64,000 nucleotides of DNA from Desulfatitalea tepidiphila (GCF_001293685.1 NZ_BCAG01000001.1:682001-746000), one strand, 5' to 3'; positions 27,981 through 39,573 are shown, numbered from the stretch's first letter. The notes: a model not told the origin generated them from the letters alone. A program made the numbers and translations.

Positions 27981-29507
27981 TTACAACTGCTTCATATCGT
28001 TGACTCTATCAATGGTTTGGGCCTCTATGCGCAGTGCCTTCGATGTCTGCTCGTCGACAACCGCCAGACCGCTTCGGCGCACACCGACGACCCACAGAAC
28101 CGTATCGCCGCCGATCACCAGGGGAACCCGTGACCTTTCGGGTTTGGGTATCTTGTGATCGATGAAGAGCTTTTTGAGCTTTTGGGTGCCTTGCAATCCA
28201 AAAGGCGAAATTCGGTCACCCGGTTTCGGAGTTCGAATGAGCAGGGGAAAGGTGAGTCGGTTCAGATCGAAGAACACCCGTTGGGGGCCGCGCGAGCGGA
28301 CCATTTCGTAATCGATGGCATGCGCGATGGCGTGCTCGATCCGGAACGCGAGGCGCAATCCGGCTTCGGGGATCTCGATGACCACCGGTAGATCTTCCGC
28401 CGTCTCGATCACGTGTGTAAATTCAACCGGTTCGGCGGGTATCGCCGCCTGGGGGCGGCCGCGGCAGTGACCAGGGAAACGCCGGAAGTACAAATCAGTC
28501 ACCGTTCGTTCGGCCTCGATGCGGCGCGGCAGGTGCAGGCGGCGATGCCGCTGGTCGTCCGGAAGCAGGGCGGCTATGTTTTCGATGTGGTTGGCGTTGA
28601 AGCGCTGGAGATCTCCCAACCACATCCGCAGCGCGTTGCGGATGATGCGGCGCTGGACGGGGCGAGGCGCGTGGACGAGGGAATCGACACGCAACCGCAA
28701 GGAGGTTGAATTCCGGGCGGCGACAGATCGCGCTAGCAGCGGGGCCAGTTGATCGTCGATCCAGCGATCCTCTTCGAAACAGATCGATGCCGTGCGGTTG
28801 AGAATTTGAACCAGGTTGGCGGTGTAGTCTTTTTCCAACAGCGGGATCAGTTGGTGGCGGACCCGATTGCGGTCAAACCTCACATCCATGTTGGTCGGGT
28901 CATGCAGCCAGTCGATGCCGAGTCGATCGAGACACGTCAGTATCTCTGTGCGCGTGACACGAATCAGGGGCCTGATGATCCGATTGCCCCGAATCGGTGG
29001 AATGCCGGCGATGCCGCGCATGCCGCTGCCCCGGAGCAGATGCAGGAGAACCGCTTCTGCGTTGTCATTGGCCTGGTGCCCGACGGCGATTTTTGAAAAG
29101 CCATGTTGTGCCGCCGTCTGCTCGAGAAAGTCATAGCGTTGGGTTCGCAGCCAGGCTTCCAGAGAGCCATGCCCAGGAAAGGTGCCGAGCCGCGATGAGA
29201 AAAAGGGCACATCGAGATCTTCGGCCAGACCCTTGACCCATGCGGTCTCTTGGGCCGCGGCGTCGGGACGCAACCCGTGGTCCAGATGTGCGATGCCCAA
29301 ATCGATGGCATAACGGCATCGTAACCAGGATAGCACATGGACGAGGGCCACTGAATCGGGGCCGCCGGAAACGCCCACCAGCACACGATCCTCGGGGCGG
29401 AGCATGCCATAGTCATCGATACACTGTTGCACCTTTACTATAAGCCGTGATGTATCCGCATCCTGGACAGGAGGGAAAGGCTTTTTGATATGGGGTGGTG
29501 AAGGCAT
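27981..29507 (-). CDS. tilS: tRNA(Ile)-lysidine synthase
   Basis: Modifies C34 of tRNA-Ile(CAU) to lysidine, using ATP and lysine, so that it reads AUA. The PP-loop VGVSGGPDSVALVHVL near residue 45 and the following HLDHGLRPDA and RLG segments are diagnostic. The C-terminal region contains the TilS C-domain (KPGDRISPFGLQGTQKLKK). At 508 residues it is a full-length two-domain form. First gene of the group with ftsH, folP and coaX. Confidence 0.96.
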   Translation of the reverse strand: MPSPPHIKKPFPPVQDADTSRLIVKVQQCIDDYGMLRPEDRVLVGVSGGPDSVALVHVLSWLRCRYAIDLGIAHLDHGLRPDAAAQETAWVKGLAEDLDVPFFSSRLGTFPGHGSLEAWLRTQRYDFLEQTAAQHGFSKIAVGHQANDNAEAVLLHLLRGSGMRGIAGIPPIRGNRIIRPLIRVTRTEILTCLDRLGIDWLHDPTNMDVRFDRNRVRHQLIPLLEKDYTANLVQILNRTASICFEEDRWIDDQLAPLLARSVAARNSTSLRLRVDSLVHAPRPVQRRIIRNALRMWLGDLQRFNANHIENIAALLPDDQRHRRLHLPRRIEAERTVTDLYFRRFPGHCRGRPQAAIPAEPVEFTHVIETAEDLPVVIEIPEAGLRLAFRIEHAIAHAIDYEMVRSRGPQRVFFDLNRLTFPLLIRTPKPGDRISPFGLQGTQKLKKLFIDHKIPKPERSRVPLVIGGDTVLWVVGVRRSGLAVVDEQTSKALRIEAQTIDRVNDMKQL

Positions 29508-29679
29508 GCGCTACCTTGTCATCTTCTGATCGGGAAGCATCAACGGACGGCGTTCAAGGATGTCGGTCTGGGGTCTCTTGCGCGTGGCGCTGTGTGCCAC
29601 GGCCTCGGTTCTATGGCAGCCATGAATAATTGTCAACTTTACCTTGAAAATGAGTCGCCGCCAAATTATAATCGGTTCC

Positions 29680-29930
29680 CTGGTTGTGCTAGGCGGGGAG
29701 CTAGCGGTGCCCTCGACCCGAAATCCGCTTATGCGGGGCTGAATTCCCTCCCTAGGGTGATGCTCGAAACATGTTGCTTTGCAGGCCGGCCGCCGCGCAA
29801 CAGACGGTCGCGAACCTCGTCAGGTCCGGAAGGAAGCAGCGATAAGTGATGCAGTCTGTGTCGCGGATCGATCCCGGCCATGTTGCAAGGCGATGTGCAA
29901 GGGCATATTCGAAGGGGGGTGCACAACCGA
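29680..29930 (+). ncRNA. ffs: Signal recognition particle RNA, long form with Alu domain
   Basis: The S-domain hallmark GTCAGGTCCGGAAGGAAGCA is present at about 29820-29839, and the Alu domain core (GTGCTAGGCGGGGAGCTAGC near 29686, followed by GGTGCCCT) at the 5' end. Terminal bases GGTTGTGC (29682-29689) and GCACAACC (29921-29928) pair to close the molecule. This is the Bacillus-type long SRP RNA, not the 4.5S form. Ends are estimated to within about 5 bases. Confidence 0.93.
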
Positions 29931-30010
29931 CTCACCGAGTGCCCATCCACAAACGGCCCATCGGCCAAATCCTTGTTTTTTCATCCCCGGTGCCCAGGGT
30001 CTGCGGCGCC

Positions 30011-30038
30011 TTGACATCCCCATAAGCCGTCTTATTTT
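30011..30038 (+). promoter_or_regulatory. Candidate promoter for grpE-dnaK
   Basis: TTGACA (30011-30016) and TATTTT (30033-30038) are 16 bases apart, about 100 bases upstream of grpE. The overlapping word CCCCATAA (30018-30025) resembles a heat-shock sigma-32 -10 element, but no matching -35 is visible at the expected distance. No CIRCE palindrome is seen. Confidence 0.4.
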
Positions 30039-30138
30039 TTTATCACTTTTCAGGGCCGTTCGAATTGCGAGCATTTTCAAGTGAATAGAATGGTTTTAGG
30101 GCGAATCGGAAAAACAATTTCAAGGAGTTTGGGGAGGC

Positions 30139-30768
30139 ATGAGCAAGAGAATCGACATCCAGGAGGAGACCGACCTGGAACAGGCAGAGGCCAGCGAAAT
30201 TGGCGTTGAGACACCGACGAGAGGTCCGGACGGCAAGGTAGCGGTCGAGCCGGAACCGGAAGCTTCAGCTGCAGATGGGGACTTGAACAAAAAACTGGAA
30301 GAAGCCGAGCGACAAGCAAAAGACAACTATGAACGACTCCTGCGCGTATCTGCCGATTTTGAGAACTACAAAAAACGAACGGCCCGTGAAATGCAGGACC
30401 TTGTGAAGTATGCCAATGAAAAAATCCTGAAAGAGATGCTGACGGTCGTAGACAATCTGGAACGAGCCATCGAATCGGCATCCAACCATTATGATACGAA
30501 CGATCCCCTGATTCAGGGGGTTCATCTAACGCTCAGCGAAACATTGAAGATTTTGGAGAGACACCAGGTAAAACCCGTGGTTTCTCTGGGTGAACCGTTT
30601 GACCCCAGCTTCCATCAAGCCATGATGCAGGAAGAGGTGCAAGACCAACCTCCCAACACCGTCGTCAAAGAGTTGCAGAAAGGGTACCTGATTCATGACC
30701 GACTATTGAGGCCCGCACTGGTCGCTGTGTCCAAAACCGGAGGCCCTGTCAAGCAGGAAAATAGCTAA
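30139..30768 (+). CDS. grpE: Nucleotide exchange factor GrpE
   Basis: Co-chaperone that releases ADP from DnaK. The 209-residue protein has a disordered acidic N-terminus, a long coiled coil (about 55-110) and the GrpE core NYKKRTAREMQDLVKYANEK plus the beta-wing segment HQVKPVVSLGEPFDPSFHQAMM. A strong ribosome site (GGGGAGG) precedes the ATG. dnaK follows 53 bases later. Confidence 0.97.
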   Translation: MSKRIDIQEETDLEQAEASEIGVETPTRGPDGKVAVEPEPEASAADGDLNKKLEEAERQAKDNYERLLRVSADFENYKKRTAREMQDLVKYANEKILKEMLTVVDNLERAIESASNHYDTNDPLIQGVHLTLSETLKILERHQVKPVVSLGEPFDPSFHQAMMQEEVQDQPPNTVVKELQKGYLIHDRLLRPALVAVSKTGGPVKQENS

Positions 30769-30821
30769 TGATTCAAAAACTATAGAATGTCCATATATGA
30801 ATTATTCAAGGAGGAGATCAA

Positions 30822-32753
<1,932 letters not shown>

Positions 32754-32782
32754 CCTTTTTTAATTCGATAGCGCGTCTTGAA

Positions 32783-32815
32783 AACCCGCCGCAGCAGGAG
32801 TTGCGGCGGGTTTTT
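32783..32815. terminator. Bidirectional terminator between dnaK and the acyl-CoA synthetase gene
   Basis: An 11-base stem AACCCGCCGCA/TGCGGCGGGTT (32783-32793, 32802-32812) with an eight-base loop, T run on the plus strand (to 32815) and A run at its 5' side, serving both convergent genes. Confidence 0.93.
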
Positions 32816-32823
32816 CAATGGGG

Positions 32824-34398
32824 TTAAATCTGGAAGCTCTCCTTGGCGCCGGCGAATTTTTCGCGCAGTTTGGGCTTTTCGATTTTTCCGGTGGGATTGC
32901 GAGGTACGTCATCGAAGATGATTTTTCGCGGGCGTTTGTAACGGGGCAATTGTTCACAAAAGAGGCGCACCTCTTCCTTGGTCAGGGTGTGACCCGGTTT
33001 GACCTTGATGATCGCGGTGGCAATCTCCCCCAGGCGCAAGCTGGGCAATCCGATGACCGCCACATCCGCGATTTTGGGGTGGCTTTGGAGAAAGTCTTCG
33101 ATCTCCACGGGGAATACATTTTCGCCACCGGTGATGATCACATCCTTCTTTCGATCCACCAGCCAGATAAATCCATCTTCATCCAGGCGGGCAATGTCGC
33201 CGGTCAGCAGCCACCCTGATTTGATGGCATCTGCGGTCGCTTCCGGATTACGATAATATTCGACCATCACGCCCGGACCTTTGACGATTAATTCGCCCGG
33301 TGTGCCGGGTTCGACGGGATTGAGATGGTCGTCCACGATGCGGTATTCCCAGTCGAATCCGGGAAGACCGATGGCGCCCACCTTGTGCATGTTTTCAACA
33401 CCGAGATGAACGCAGCCCGGCCCGGTGGACTCGGTCAGACCGTAATTGGTGTCGTATTGATGGTTGGGGAAAATTCTCTGCCACTCCTTGATCAGACTGG
33501 GCGGCACCGGTTGGGCGCCGATATGCATCAGGCGCCATTGGTCGATCTGATAATCACGCAGCTTGAGGTCGCCGCTTTCTATGGCGAAAAGGATATCCAT
33601 GGCCCAGGGAACCAGGAGCCAGACCACCGTGACGCGCTCTTCTGAAATGGCTTCCAGTATCCAGCGCGGCTCCACGCCTTTTAAAATAACGGCGGGCGCG
33701 CCGACGATGAAGTTGCCGAACCAGTGCATCTTGGCGCCCGTGTGATAGAGGGGGGGCAAACATAGAAAGTTGTCGTCATGCGTCTGGCGATGGTGATGGT
33801 TTTCGATAATGCAGGCCGACTCGAGATTGCGATGGGTCAGCAGGGCGCCCTTGGGGGTGCCGGTGGTTCCGGAGGTGAAATAGAGGGCGGCGGCGTCGGT
33901 AATCTGCAATGGGACGTCCACCGGCCGGCTGTCATGGGCCTGTAAAAAAGAAAGGTAGTCGACGGCATACTCCGGGCACAGCGTCTTCGGTCCGACAAAG
34001 ACATAGGCGCGGACGCATCGATCTAAACGGGGTTGGATGTCGCCGATCCGTTCGATGAATTCGGGCCCGAAGATCATCAGCTTGGCTTCGGCCAGCAGCA
34101 CGCAGCGTTCGATAGTGGCTGCGATGAAGCGGAAGTTGAGCGGAACGGCGATGGCGCCGCAGCGTAAGATGCCGAAATAGATGGGCAACCATTCGATGCA
34201 GTTGGTCATCAGATGGATGACACGGTCCCCCGGCTTGATGCCGGCAGCCATCAAGGCCCGGGTCAATTGGTTGGCCTGGTCATCGAATCTCTGCCAGGTG
34301 ATGCTGGTGCGTTTGTTCCGGGCGGGATCACGTTCGATGAGCGCGGTTTCCGCGCCATACATGCGCGCATTGCGGGCAAGAATTTCAGTAATCAACAT
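32824..34398 (-). CDS. AMP-forming acyl-CoA synthetase
   Basis: A 524-residue member of the ANL superfamily. The AMP-binding P-loop YFTSGTTGTPKGALLTH is near residue 175, the YGLTESTG motif near 310, the hinge GDIARLDEDGF near 405 and the catalytic Lys in the C-terminal PTGKIEK motif. It makes acyl-CoA from a carboxylic acid with ATP to AMP. The start at 34398 has AGGGA six bases upstream; the ATG at 34422 is less likely. Substrate is unassigned, and it stands alone between dnaK and serA. Confidence 0.93.
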   Translation of the reverse strand: MLITEILARNARMYGAETALIERDPARNKRTSITWQRFDDQANQLTRALMAAGIKPGDRVIHLMTNCIEWLPIYFGILRCGAIAVPLNFRFIAATIERCVLLAEAKLMIFGPEFIERIGDIQPRLDRCVRAYVFVGPKTLCPEYAVDYLSFLQAHDSRPVDVPLQITDAAALYFTSGTTGTPKGALLTHRNLESACIIENHHHRQTHDDNFLCLPPLYHTGAKMHWFGNFIVGAPAVILKGVEPRWILEAISEERVTVVWLLVPWAMDILFAIESGDLKLRDYQIDQWRLMHIGAQPVPPSLIKEWQRIFPNHQYDTNYGLTESTGPGCVHLGVENMHKVGAIGLPGFDWEYRIVDDHLNPVEPGTPGELIVKGPGVMVEYYRNPEATADAIKSGWLLTGDIARLDEDGFIWLVDRKKDVIITGGENVFPVEIEDFLQSHPKIADVAVIGLPSLRLGEIATAIIKVKPGHTLTKEEVRLFCEQLPRYKRPRKIIFDDVPRNPTGKIEKPKLREKFAGAKESFQI

Positions 34399-34773
34399 GG
34401 TGTTCCCTCGTTTGACGTTCAATCTGTTCGAACCGCTGGTTAACAGACTCTTCTCTATTTATCAAGCTGCCCCGCGAGCCCGACGGCGGCGATGAAGCCG
34501 CTTTCACACAACCCCTCGAATCCATTTCTATCCCTAAATAGGTCTTGAATGTGATTTGGATTTTGCCTAATATGGCGCCGTTTATTTTTGGCGGCTCGAA
34601 AGCCTCCCCGCGAGCCCGGTTTTATCGGGGCGAGGCGCCCAATCCTCGAAACATCTGACGAATTGGCCACCTCACGCTGCTGGACTTCAACTCGAGAAGG
34701 GATGGCACAAGGCTGACCCTGCACCAACCGCAACCTGCAAGATGCCAATATCTTATGGATGAGGGGAATTAAA
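34399..34773. other. Gene-free interval upstream of serA
   Basis: About 375 bases between divergent genes. A GGCTCG/CGAGCC stem can form around 34592-34615, and the word CCCCGCGAGCCCG recurs at about 34474 and 34608. No open frame with a ribosome site is seen. It must contain the promoters of both flanking genes and perhaps a serA leader structure, but none is certain. Confidence 0.4.
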
Positions 34774-36354
34774 ATGAAAGTACTCGTGAGCGACAACCTG
34801 GGTGAAGTCGGGATCAAAATGTTTCAGGAGGCCCAAGGCATCGATGTGGATGTCAAAACCGGCCTTGCGCCGGAAGAACTCAAGGCCATCATCGGTGAAT
34901 ATGATGCGCTGGTGATTCGCAGCGCCACCAAGGTCACCGAGGACCTGCTCGATGCGGCAGTCAATCTCAAGGTGGTCGGGCGCGCCGGTATCGGTCTGGA
35001 CAATGTGGACATTCCGGCTGCGACCAGTCGGGGCGTGGTGGTGATGAACACCCCCACCGGCAATGTGATCACCACTGCGGAACATGCCATCGCCATGATG
35101 ATGTCCCTGACGCGTCATATCCCGGCGGCCACCGCTTCACTCAAGGGGGGCCGATGGGAGAAAAAGAGCCTGGCCGGCCGGGAGCTCTATAAAAAGACGC
35201 TGGGGCTGATCGGGTATGGCAAAATCGGGGCCATCGTGGCCGACCGGGCGCGGGGCCTTAAGATGCGCGTGGTGGTTTACGATCCTTATGTCACACCGGA
35301 AAAGATCCAGAACGATGGGTTCGAGCCTTTGACCCTGGAAGAGCTCTACAAACAGGCCGACTATATTACGGTCCATGTGCCAAAAATGAAAACCACCGCC
35401 GGATTGCTGAACAAGGATGCTTTCGAGCAGATGAAGAACGGCGTGATGATTATCAATTGCGCCCGAGGAGGCATCGTCAACGAGGCCGACTTGTATGAAG
35501 CCATCGTCGCCGGCAAAGTCGGCGGTGCGGCCCTGGACGTGTTTGAAACCGAACCTCCGGGCCAACTTCCCCTGCTCGAACTCGACAAGGTGATTTGCAC
35601 GCCCCATCTGGGTGCTTCCACCATGGAGGCCCAGACCAATGTGGCCGTCATGGTCGCCCAGCAGATCATCGACTATCTGACGACCGGCACCATCGTCAAC
35701 GCCGTGAATGTTCCTTCGGTTACGGGTGAGGTGTTGGAGAAGGTCGGTCCCTATCTGAAGCTGGCCGAGCAGTTGGGTGCGTTGCAGGCCCAATTGATCA
35801 AGGGTGCCCCCAGAGAGATGATCATCGAATATTACGGCGACTTCAAGGGGGTCGATCTGTCGCCGGTGACGACGGCGCTCCTGAAGGGGTTGCTGGCCCC
35901 CATGGTCAAGGAGGTGGTGAATTTCGTCAATGCCCATGTCCTGGCCAATCAACGCGGCATCAAGGTGACCGAAACCACCATTGCGGCTCACAAGGAGTAT
36001 ACCTATCTGATCACCGCCAAACTGGTGACCACCGAGGGCGAAAACGTTGTCTCGGGAACGATTTTCGGAAAAGAAGATACCCGGGTGGTGCGTATCAACA
36101 CCTTCCGTCTGGAAATGATTCCGCTGGGCCACATGGCGTTGATCTACAATCAGGATATTCCCGGTTCCATCGGCGAAATCGGCACCTGCCTGGGCAAACA
36201 CAATATCAACATCGCCCGAATGCAGGTGGGGCAAGAAGAAGGTGGGGACCGCAACATTATTTTCCTCTGCACGGATACGCCCATTCCCAGCGACGTCGTG
36301 GCGGAACTGCGCGGTCTCAAGACAGTAAAGAATGTGACCCCCTTGGAGTTTTAG
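34774..36354 (+). CDS. serA: D-3-phosphoglycerate dehydrogenase
   Basis: Starts serine synthesis by oxidising 3-phosphoglycerate with NAD+. The 526-residue long form has the catalytic domain (NLKVVGRAGIGLDNVDI), the NAD-binding GYGKIGAIVADRARG motif, the LNCARGG-type loop INCARGGIVNEADL, a middle substrate-binding domain and a C-terminal ACT domain (DIPGSIGEIGTCLGKHNINIARMQVG) that usually binds serine for feedback. The start at 34774 (MKVLVSDNLG) has GAGGGG seven bases upstream. Confidence 0.97.
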   Translation: MKVLVSDNLGEVGIKMFQEAQGIDVDVKTGLAPEELKAIIGEYDALVIRSATKVTEDLLDAAVNLKVVGRAGIGLDNVDIPAATSRGVVVMNTPTGNVITTAEHAIAMMMSLTRHIPAATASLKGGRWEKKSLAGRELYKKTLGLIGYGKIGAIVADRARGLKMRVVVYDPYVTPEKIQNDGFEPLTLEELYKQADYITVHVPKMKTTAGLLNKDAFEQMKNGVMIINCARGGIVNEADLYEAIVAGKVGGAALDVFETEPPGQLPLLELDKVICTPHLGASTMEAQTNVAVMVAQQIIDYLTTGTIVNAVNVPSVTGEVLEKVGPYLKLAEQLGALQAQLIKGAPREMIIEYYGDFKGVDLSPVTTALLKGLLAPMVKEVVNFVNAHVLANQRGIKVTETTIAAHKEYTYLITAKLVTTEGENVVSGTIFGKEDTRVVRINTFRLEMIPLGHMALIYNQDIPGSIGEIGTCLGKHNINIARMQVGQEEGGDRNIIFLCTDTPIPSDVVAELRGLKTVKNVTPLEF

Positions 36355-36498
36355 CAAGCTCGGCGTCGGATGGGCAGGTGTTCCAACTGAATGCGATGCA
36401 TCATACGCGGCCCTTCACAGCAATGGTCTGCGGCCGTGGGGTGTTGAACCAAACCGAAGACAAAAAAGACAGCGGGTGTTTAAGGAGGTGAGGGAACT

Positions 36499-36807
36499 AT
36501 GTCCGACGACCGTAAAGAAGAGAAAAAAAGCCAGTCGGAGAGCCAGACAAAGAGTTACACGTTACCCAAGATTGATTTTTCCACCTTTGTTTTATCGCTG
36601 AACTCCTCTGCCCTGGTGCAGCTCGGGCTCATCGAGGACCCTGCCTCGGGTCAGAAGACGAAGAATCTTCCATTGGCGAAACAGACCATCGATCTGTTGG
36701 CCATGCTGGAGGACAAAACTAGAGGCAATTTAACCCGCGATGAGGATAACATTCTCAAGAATCTCCTCTATGAGCTGCGTATGCTCTATGTCAAAGAGAA
36801 AGCTTGA
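36499..36807 (+). CDS. DUF1844-family protein, 102 aa
   Basis: A small cytoplasmic protein with a charged N-terminus and the family core FSTFVLSLNSSALVQLGL and AKQTIDLLAMLEDKTRGNL. DUF1844 proteins are common in Desulfobacterota and often sit near ispE or serA. An AAGGAGG-type site precedes the ATG. Function is unknown. Confidence 0.9.
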   Translation: MSDDRKEEKKSQSESQTKSYTLPKIDFSTFVLSLNSSALVQLGLIEDPASGQKTKNLPLAKQTIDLLAMLEDKTRGNLTRDEDNILKNLLYELRMLYVKEKA

Positions 36808-36867
36808 CGCTTAGAGCGACGCGACAGCGGACCTGGTGGGCCTTGGCACCCGATCGGGGGACTTATC

Positions 36868-37770
36868 ATGTTGGCGCACACGGCAGAGCAACCGATCAAC
36901 GGAGCGGTGCATGAAATCGTGCTGCGGGCGCCGGCCAAAATCAATCTCTGCCTGCATGTCATCGGGAGGCGGCCGGACGGATATCACGAACTGTTCTCGC
37001 TCATGTGCGGTGTGGCGCTTTATGACCACCTGGCGCTGGGTATCGGCACCTCTGAAAACATTATTCAATGCGATCATCCAGGTGTCCCCGCTGATGCAAG
37101 CAACCTTGCACTCAAAGCGGCCTTGCTCTTCAACCAGACGCTTGACCGTGACATCGGTATTCGCCCCCAACCTGTATCTATCCGATTGACCAAGCATATT
37201 CCGGCCGGCGGCGGCCTCGGCGGCGGCAGCAGCGACGCCGCCGCCGTGCTCAAGGGACTGAATGATCACTACGGTGCGCCTTTTGACCGCCAGCGGCTTC
37301 TGGCTCTCGCCTTGCGCCTCGGAGCAGATGTGCCCTTTTTCATCGATCAGCGTCCTGCCCTGGCCGAGGGTATCGGTGAGCGACTGACGCCCTACCATGG
37401 ATTGCCTGCATTCGGAGTCGTTCTGGTCTGCCCTGACTTTGGTATCTCTACTGCGCAGGTCTTTGGAAGCCTCAATTTTGGATTGACAAAATCGAAAAAA
37501 AAACTTAGGTACAAGCCTTTTAAAAACGGAAACTTCAGTGCAACGGATCACTTGCACAACGATTTGGAAGCCGGTGTGATCCGCCGTTTTCCAGTCATTG
37601 AAAAAATCAAGAAAATGCTTCTAGATCAAGGCGCTATCGGTTCATTGATGAGCGGTAGCGGATCGACGGTGTTCGGGCTGTTTGAGGACCAGGAAGCGGC
37701 CGGGCGCGCGGCGAAGCGCCTCGATCGTCCGGATGCATGGCAGGTATTCGCCACCCGATTGCTGGTATGA
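36868..37770 (+). CDS. ispE: 4-diphosphocytidyl-2-C-methyl-D-erythritol kinase
   Basis: A GHMP kinase of the MEP isoprenoid pathway. The 300-residue chain has the N-terminal PAKINLCLHVIGRRPDGYHEL motif and the ATP loop PAGGGLGGGSSDAAAVL, plus a GSGSTVFGL C-terminal motif. A run of nine A residues (37495-37503) lies inside the coding region at a KKK stretch. tRNA-Gln follows 55 bases downstream. Confidence 0.97.
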   Translation: MLAHTAEQPINGAVHEIVLRAPAKINLCLHVIGRRPDGYHELFSLMCGVALYDHLALGIGTSENIIQCDHPGVPADASNLALKAALLFNQTLDRDIGIRPQPVSIRLTKHIPAGGGLGGGSSDAAAVLKGLNDHYGAPFDRQRLLALALRLGADVPFFIDQRPALAEGIGERLTPYHGLPAFGVVLVCPDFGISTAQVFGSLNFGLTKSKKKLRYKPFKNGNFSATDHLHNDLEAGVIRRFPVIEKIKKMLLDQGAIGSLMSGSGSTVFGLFEDQEAAGRAAKRLDRPDAWQVFATRLLV

Positions 37771-37825
37771 CTGATACATTGGCGCGGCGGTCGGAAAGGG
37801 TACCATAAGTCAATTCCAATTCTGC

Positions 37826-37900
37826 TGGGGCGTCGTCAAGCGGTAAGACACAGGATTTTGGTTCCTGCATTCGGAGGTTCGAATCCTCCCGCCCCAGCCA
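37826..37900 (+). tRNA. tRNA-Gln (anticodon TTG)
   Basis: A 75-base cloverleaf: acceptor TGGGGCG/CGCCCCA, D-arm, anticodon stem CAGGA/TCCTG with loop TTTTGGT giving TTG, T-arm GGAGGTTCGAATCCTCC, discriminator G and encoded CCA ending at 37900. Located between ispE and prs. Confidence 0.98.
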
Positions 37901-37911
37901 ATTTTTTGATG

Positions 37912-37940
37912 GTATGGCCGAGGGGTTAACAGGGGGGGGG
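37912..37940 (+). other. tRNA D-arm-like remnant and G9 run in the prs leader
   Basis: After tRNA-Gln the sequence TATGGCCGAGGGGTTAAC (about 37913-37930) resembles the 5' part and D-arm of class II (Ser/Leu) tRNAs, but no anticodon or T-arm follows. It leads into a run of nine G residues (37932-37940), which also provides the G-rich ribosome site for prs. Could be a decayed tRNA gene or chance similarity. Confidence 0.4.
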
Positions 37941-37950
37941 CAAATACATC

Positions 37951-38904
37951 GTGGCAAGCAGAACACTCAATGATTTCTGGATTTTTTCAGGCAATTCCAA
38001 CCAGGCCCTTGCAAAACGAATCTGTGAATACCTGAAGATGCCGATGGGCGGCGCGAAGGTGACCACCTTCAGCGACGGCGAGATCCAGATCGAAATCGAA
38101 GACAACGTTCGCACCAAGGATGTATTCATCATCCAATCCACCAGCTCTCCGGTGAACCACCATCTGGTTGAACTCCTTCTGATGATCGACGCCATGAAAC
38201 GTTCATCGGCCAGAAGCATCACGGCGGTCATGCCGTATTATGGATATGCGCGCCAGGACAAGAAAGTGGCGCCGCGCGTTCCCATCAGCGCCAAGTTGGT
38301 CGCCGACCTGTTGACCACCGCCGGCGCCGACCGTCTGATCACATTGGATCTGCACGCCGGTCAGATTCAGGGATTCTTCAATATTCCGGTCGACAACCTG
38401 TTCGCCGCACCGGTGATCTTGAATTACATCCGTAGACATCTGCATGACAACATCGTCGTCGTATCGCCGGATGCCGGCGGTGTCGAGCGCGCCAGGGCCT
38501 TTGCCAAGCGATTGGATGCCGGCCTGGCCATCGTCGACAAACGCCGCACGGCCCCCAACGTCGCCAAGGCCATGGCGGTCATCGGCAATGTGAAGGACAA
38601 AATTGCCATCATACTGGACGACATGGTCGACACGGCCGGTACCTTGACGCAGGCCGTCGGCGTTTTGCTGGAAAACGGCGCCACCGAGGTGCACGCCTGC
38701 TGCGCCCATGCGGTGCTGTCCGGTCCGGCCCTCGATCGCATCAAGGCCAGTGATTTGAAAAGTCTCGTCGTCACCGATACGATTCCCCTGTCACCTGGGG
38801 CCGCTGCTTGTGAGAAAATCAAGGTGCTCACCATTTCAGAACTGGTTGGAGAGGCCATCTTGCGGAGTTATCGGGGAGATTCGGTGACGTCGTTGTTTGT
38901 ATAA
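37951..38904 (+). CDS. prs: Ribose-phosphate pyrophosphokinase (PRPP synthase)
   Basis: Makes PRPP from ribose-5-phosphate and ATP for nucleotide, His and Trp synthesis. The 317-residue enzyme has [30 protein letters not shown] and the PRPP-binding loop [14 protein letters not shown]. Start is GTG at 37951, preceded by the G9 run. rplY follows 33 bases later. The chain is normal class I length. Confidence 0.98.
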   Translation: MASRTLNDFWIFSGNSNQALAKRICEYLKMPMGGAKVTTFSDGEIQIEIEDNVRTKDVFIIQSTSSPVNHHLVELLLMIDAMKRSSARSITAVMPYYGYARQDKKVAPRVPISAKLVADLLTTAGADRLITLDLHAGQIQGFFNIPVDNLFAAPVILNYIRRHLHDNIVVVSPDAGGVERARAFAKRLDAGLAIVDKRRTAPNVAKAMAVIGNVKDKIAIILDDMVDTAGTLTQAVGVLLENGATEVHACCAHAVLSGPALDRIKASDLKSLVVTDTIPLSPGAAACEKIKVLTISELVGEAILRSYRGDSVTSLFV

Positions 38905-38937
38905 CCCATTCTTTGTTGTGTAAGGAGGAATTTTTCT

Positions 38938-39573
38938 TTGGATAAAATAGCACTGAACGCCAAAATCCGTACAACCAAGGGAAACAGCCCTGCCCGGGCA
39001 CTGCGCCGGGAAGGCAGAGTGCCGGCTGTATTGTACGGTCCGAATACGGAACCCACCATGATTTCTATCGATACGAATGATGTGGACACGATCATCAAAC
39101 GTGGCGGACTCGGGCGATCCATCTATAATCTGAGCCTGGACGATGGGAAAAAAGAGACCACGGTCATGATCAAGGAGCTCCAGTCGCATCCGGTTTCCAG
39201 AGAGGTGCTGCATGTCGACTTCTACGAGGTGTCGATGGATCGGAAAGTCCGGGTCTTTGTTCCCGTGGTGACCACTGGAAAATCCATTGGCGTGGAAAAT
39301 GGCGGCATGCTTCAAATCATCCGCCGCGAGCTCGAAGTGGCCTGTCGTCCCGATGCGATTCCCGCCTCGATTACGATCGATATATCGAATTTGGATATCG
39401 GTGACGCCGTGCATGTGGCCGACATCGCGACCACAGAGAATGTCGAAATTCCGCACGAGGTGAATTTCACGGTGTTGACCGTGGTTTCCACCAAACGCGA
39501 AACCGCGGAGGCGGGTGAGGGCGAAGGCGAGGGAGCTGAAGGGGAGGCTGCCGTAGCCGCCGGGGAAGAATAG
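38938..39573 (+). CDS. rplY: 50S ribosomal protein L25/general stress protein Ctc
   Basis: Binds 5S rRNA in the large subunit. The 211-residue Ctc form has the N-terminal L25 domain (NSPARALRREGRVPAVLYG) and the C-terminal TL5-type beta domain, ending in a Gly/Glu/Ala-rich acidic tail. Start is TTG at 38938 with TAAGGAGG nine bases upstream. The prs-rplY-pth order is common in bacteria. Confidence 0.96.
   Translation: MDKIALNAKIRTTKGNSPARALRREGRVPAVLYGPNTEPTMISIDTNDVDTIIKRGGLGRSIYNLSLDDGKKETTVMIKELQSHPVSREVLHVDFYEVSMDRKVRVFVPVVTTGKSIGVENGGMLQIIRRELEVACRPDAIPASITIDISNLDIGDAVHVADIATTENVEIPHEVNFTVLTVVSTKRETAEAGEGEGEGAEGEAAVAAGEE

Noticed and set aside
30018-30025. CCCCATAA as a heat-shock sigma-32 -10 element for grpE
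   Set aside because: No CTTGAA-like -35 at 13-14 bases upstream; kept only as a remark in the promoter entry.
37495-37503. A9 run in ispE as a programmed frameshift
   Set aside because: The reading frame continues correctly through the run to a normal C-terminus, so no frameshift is needed.
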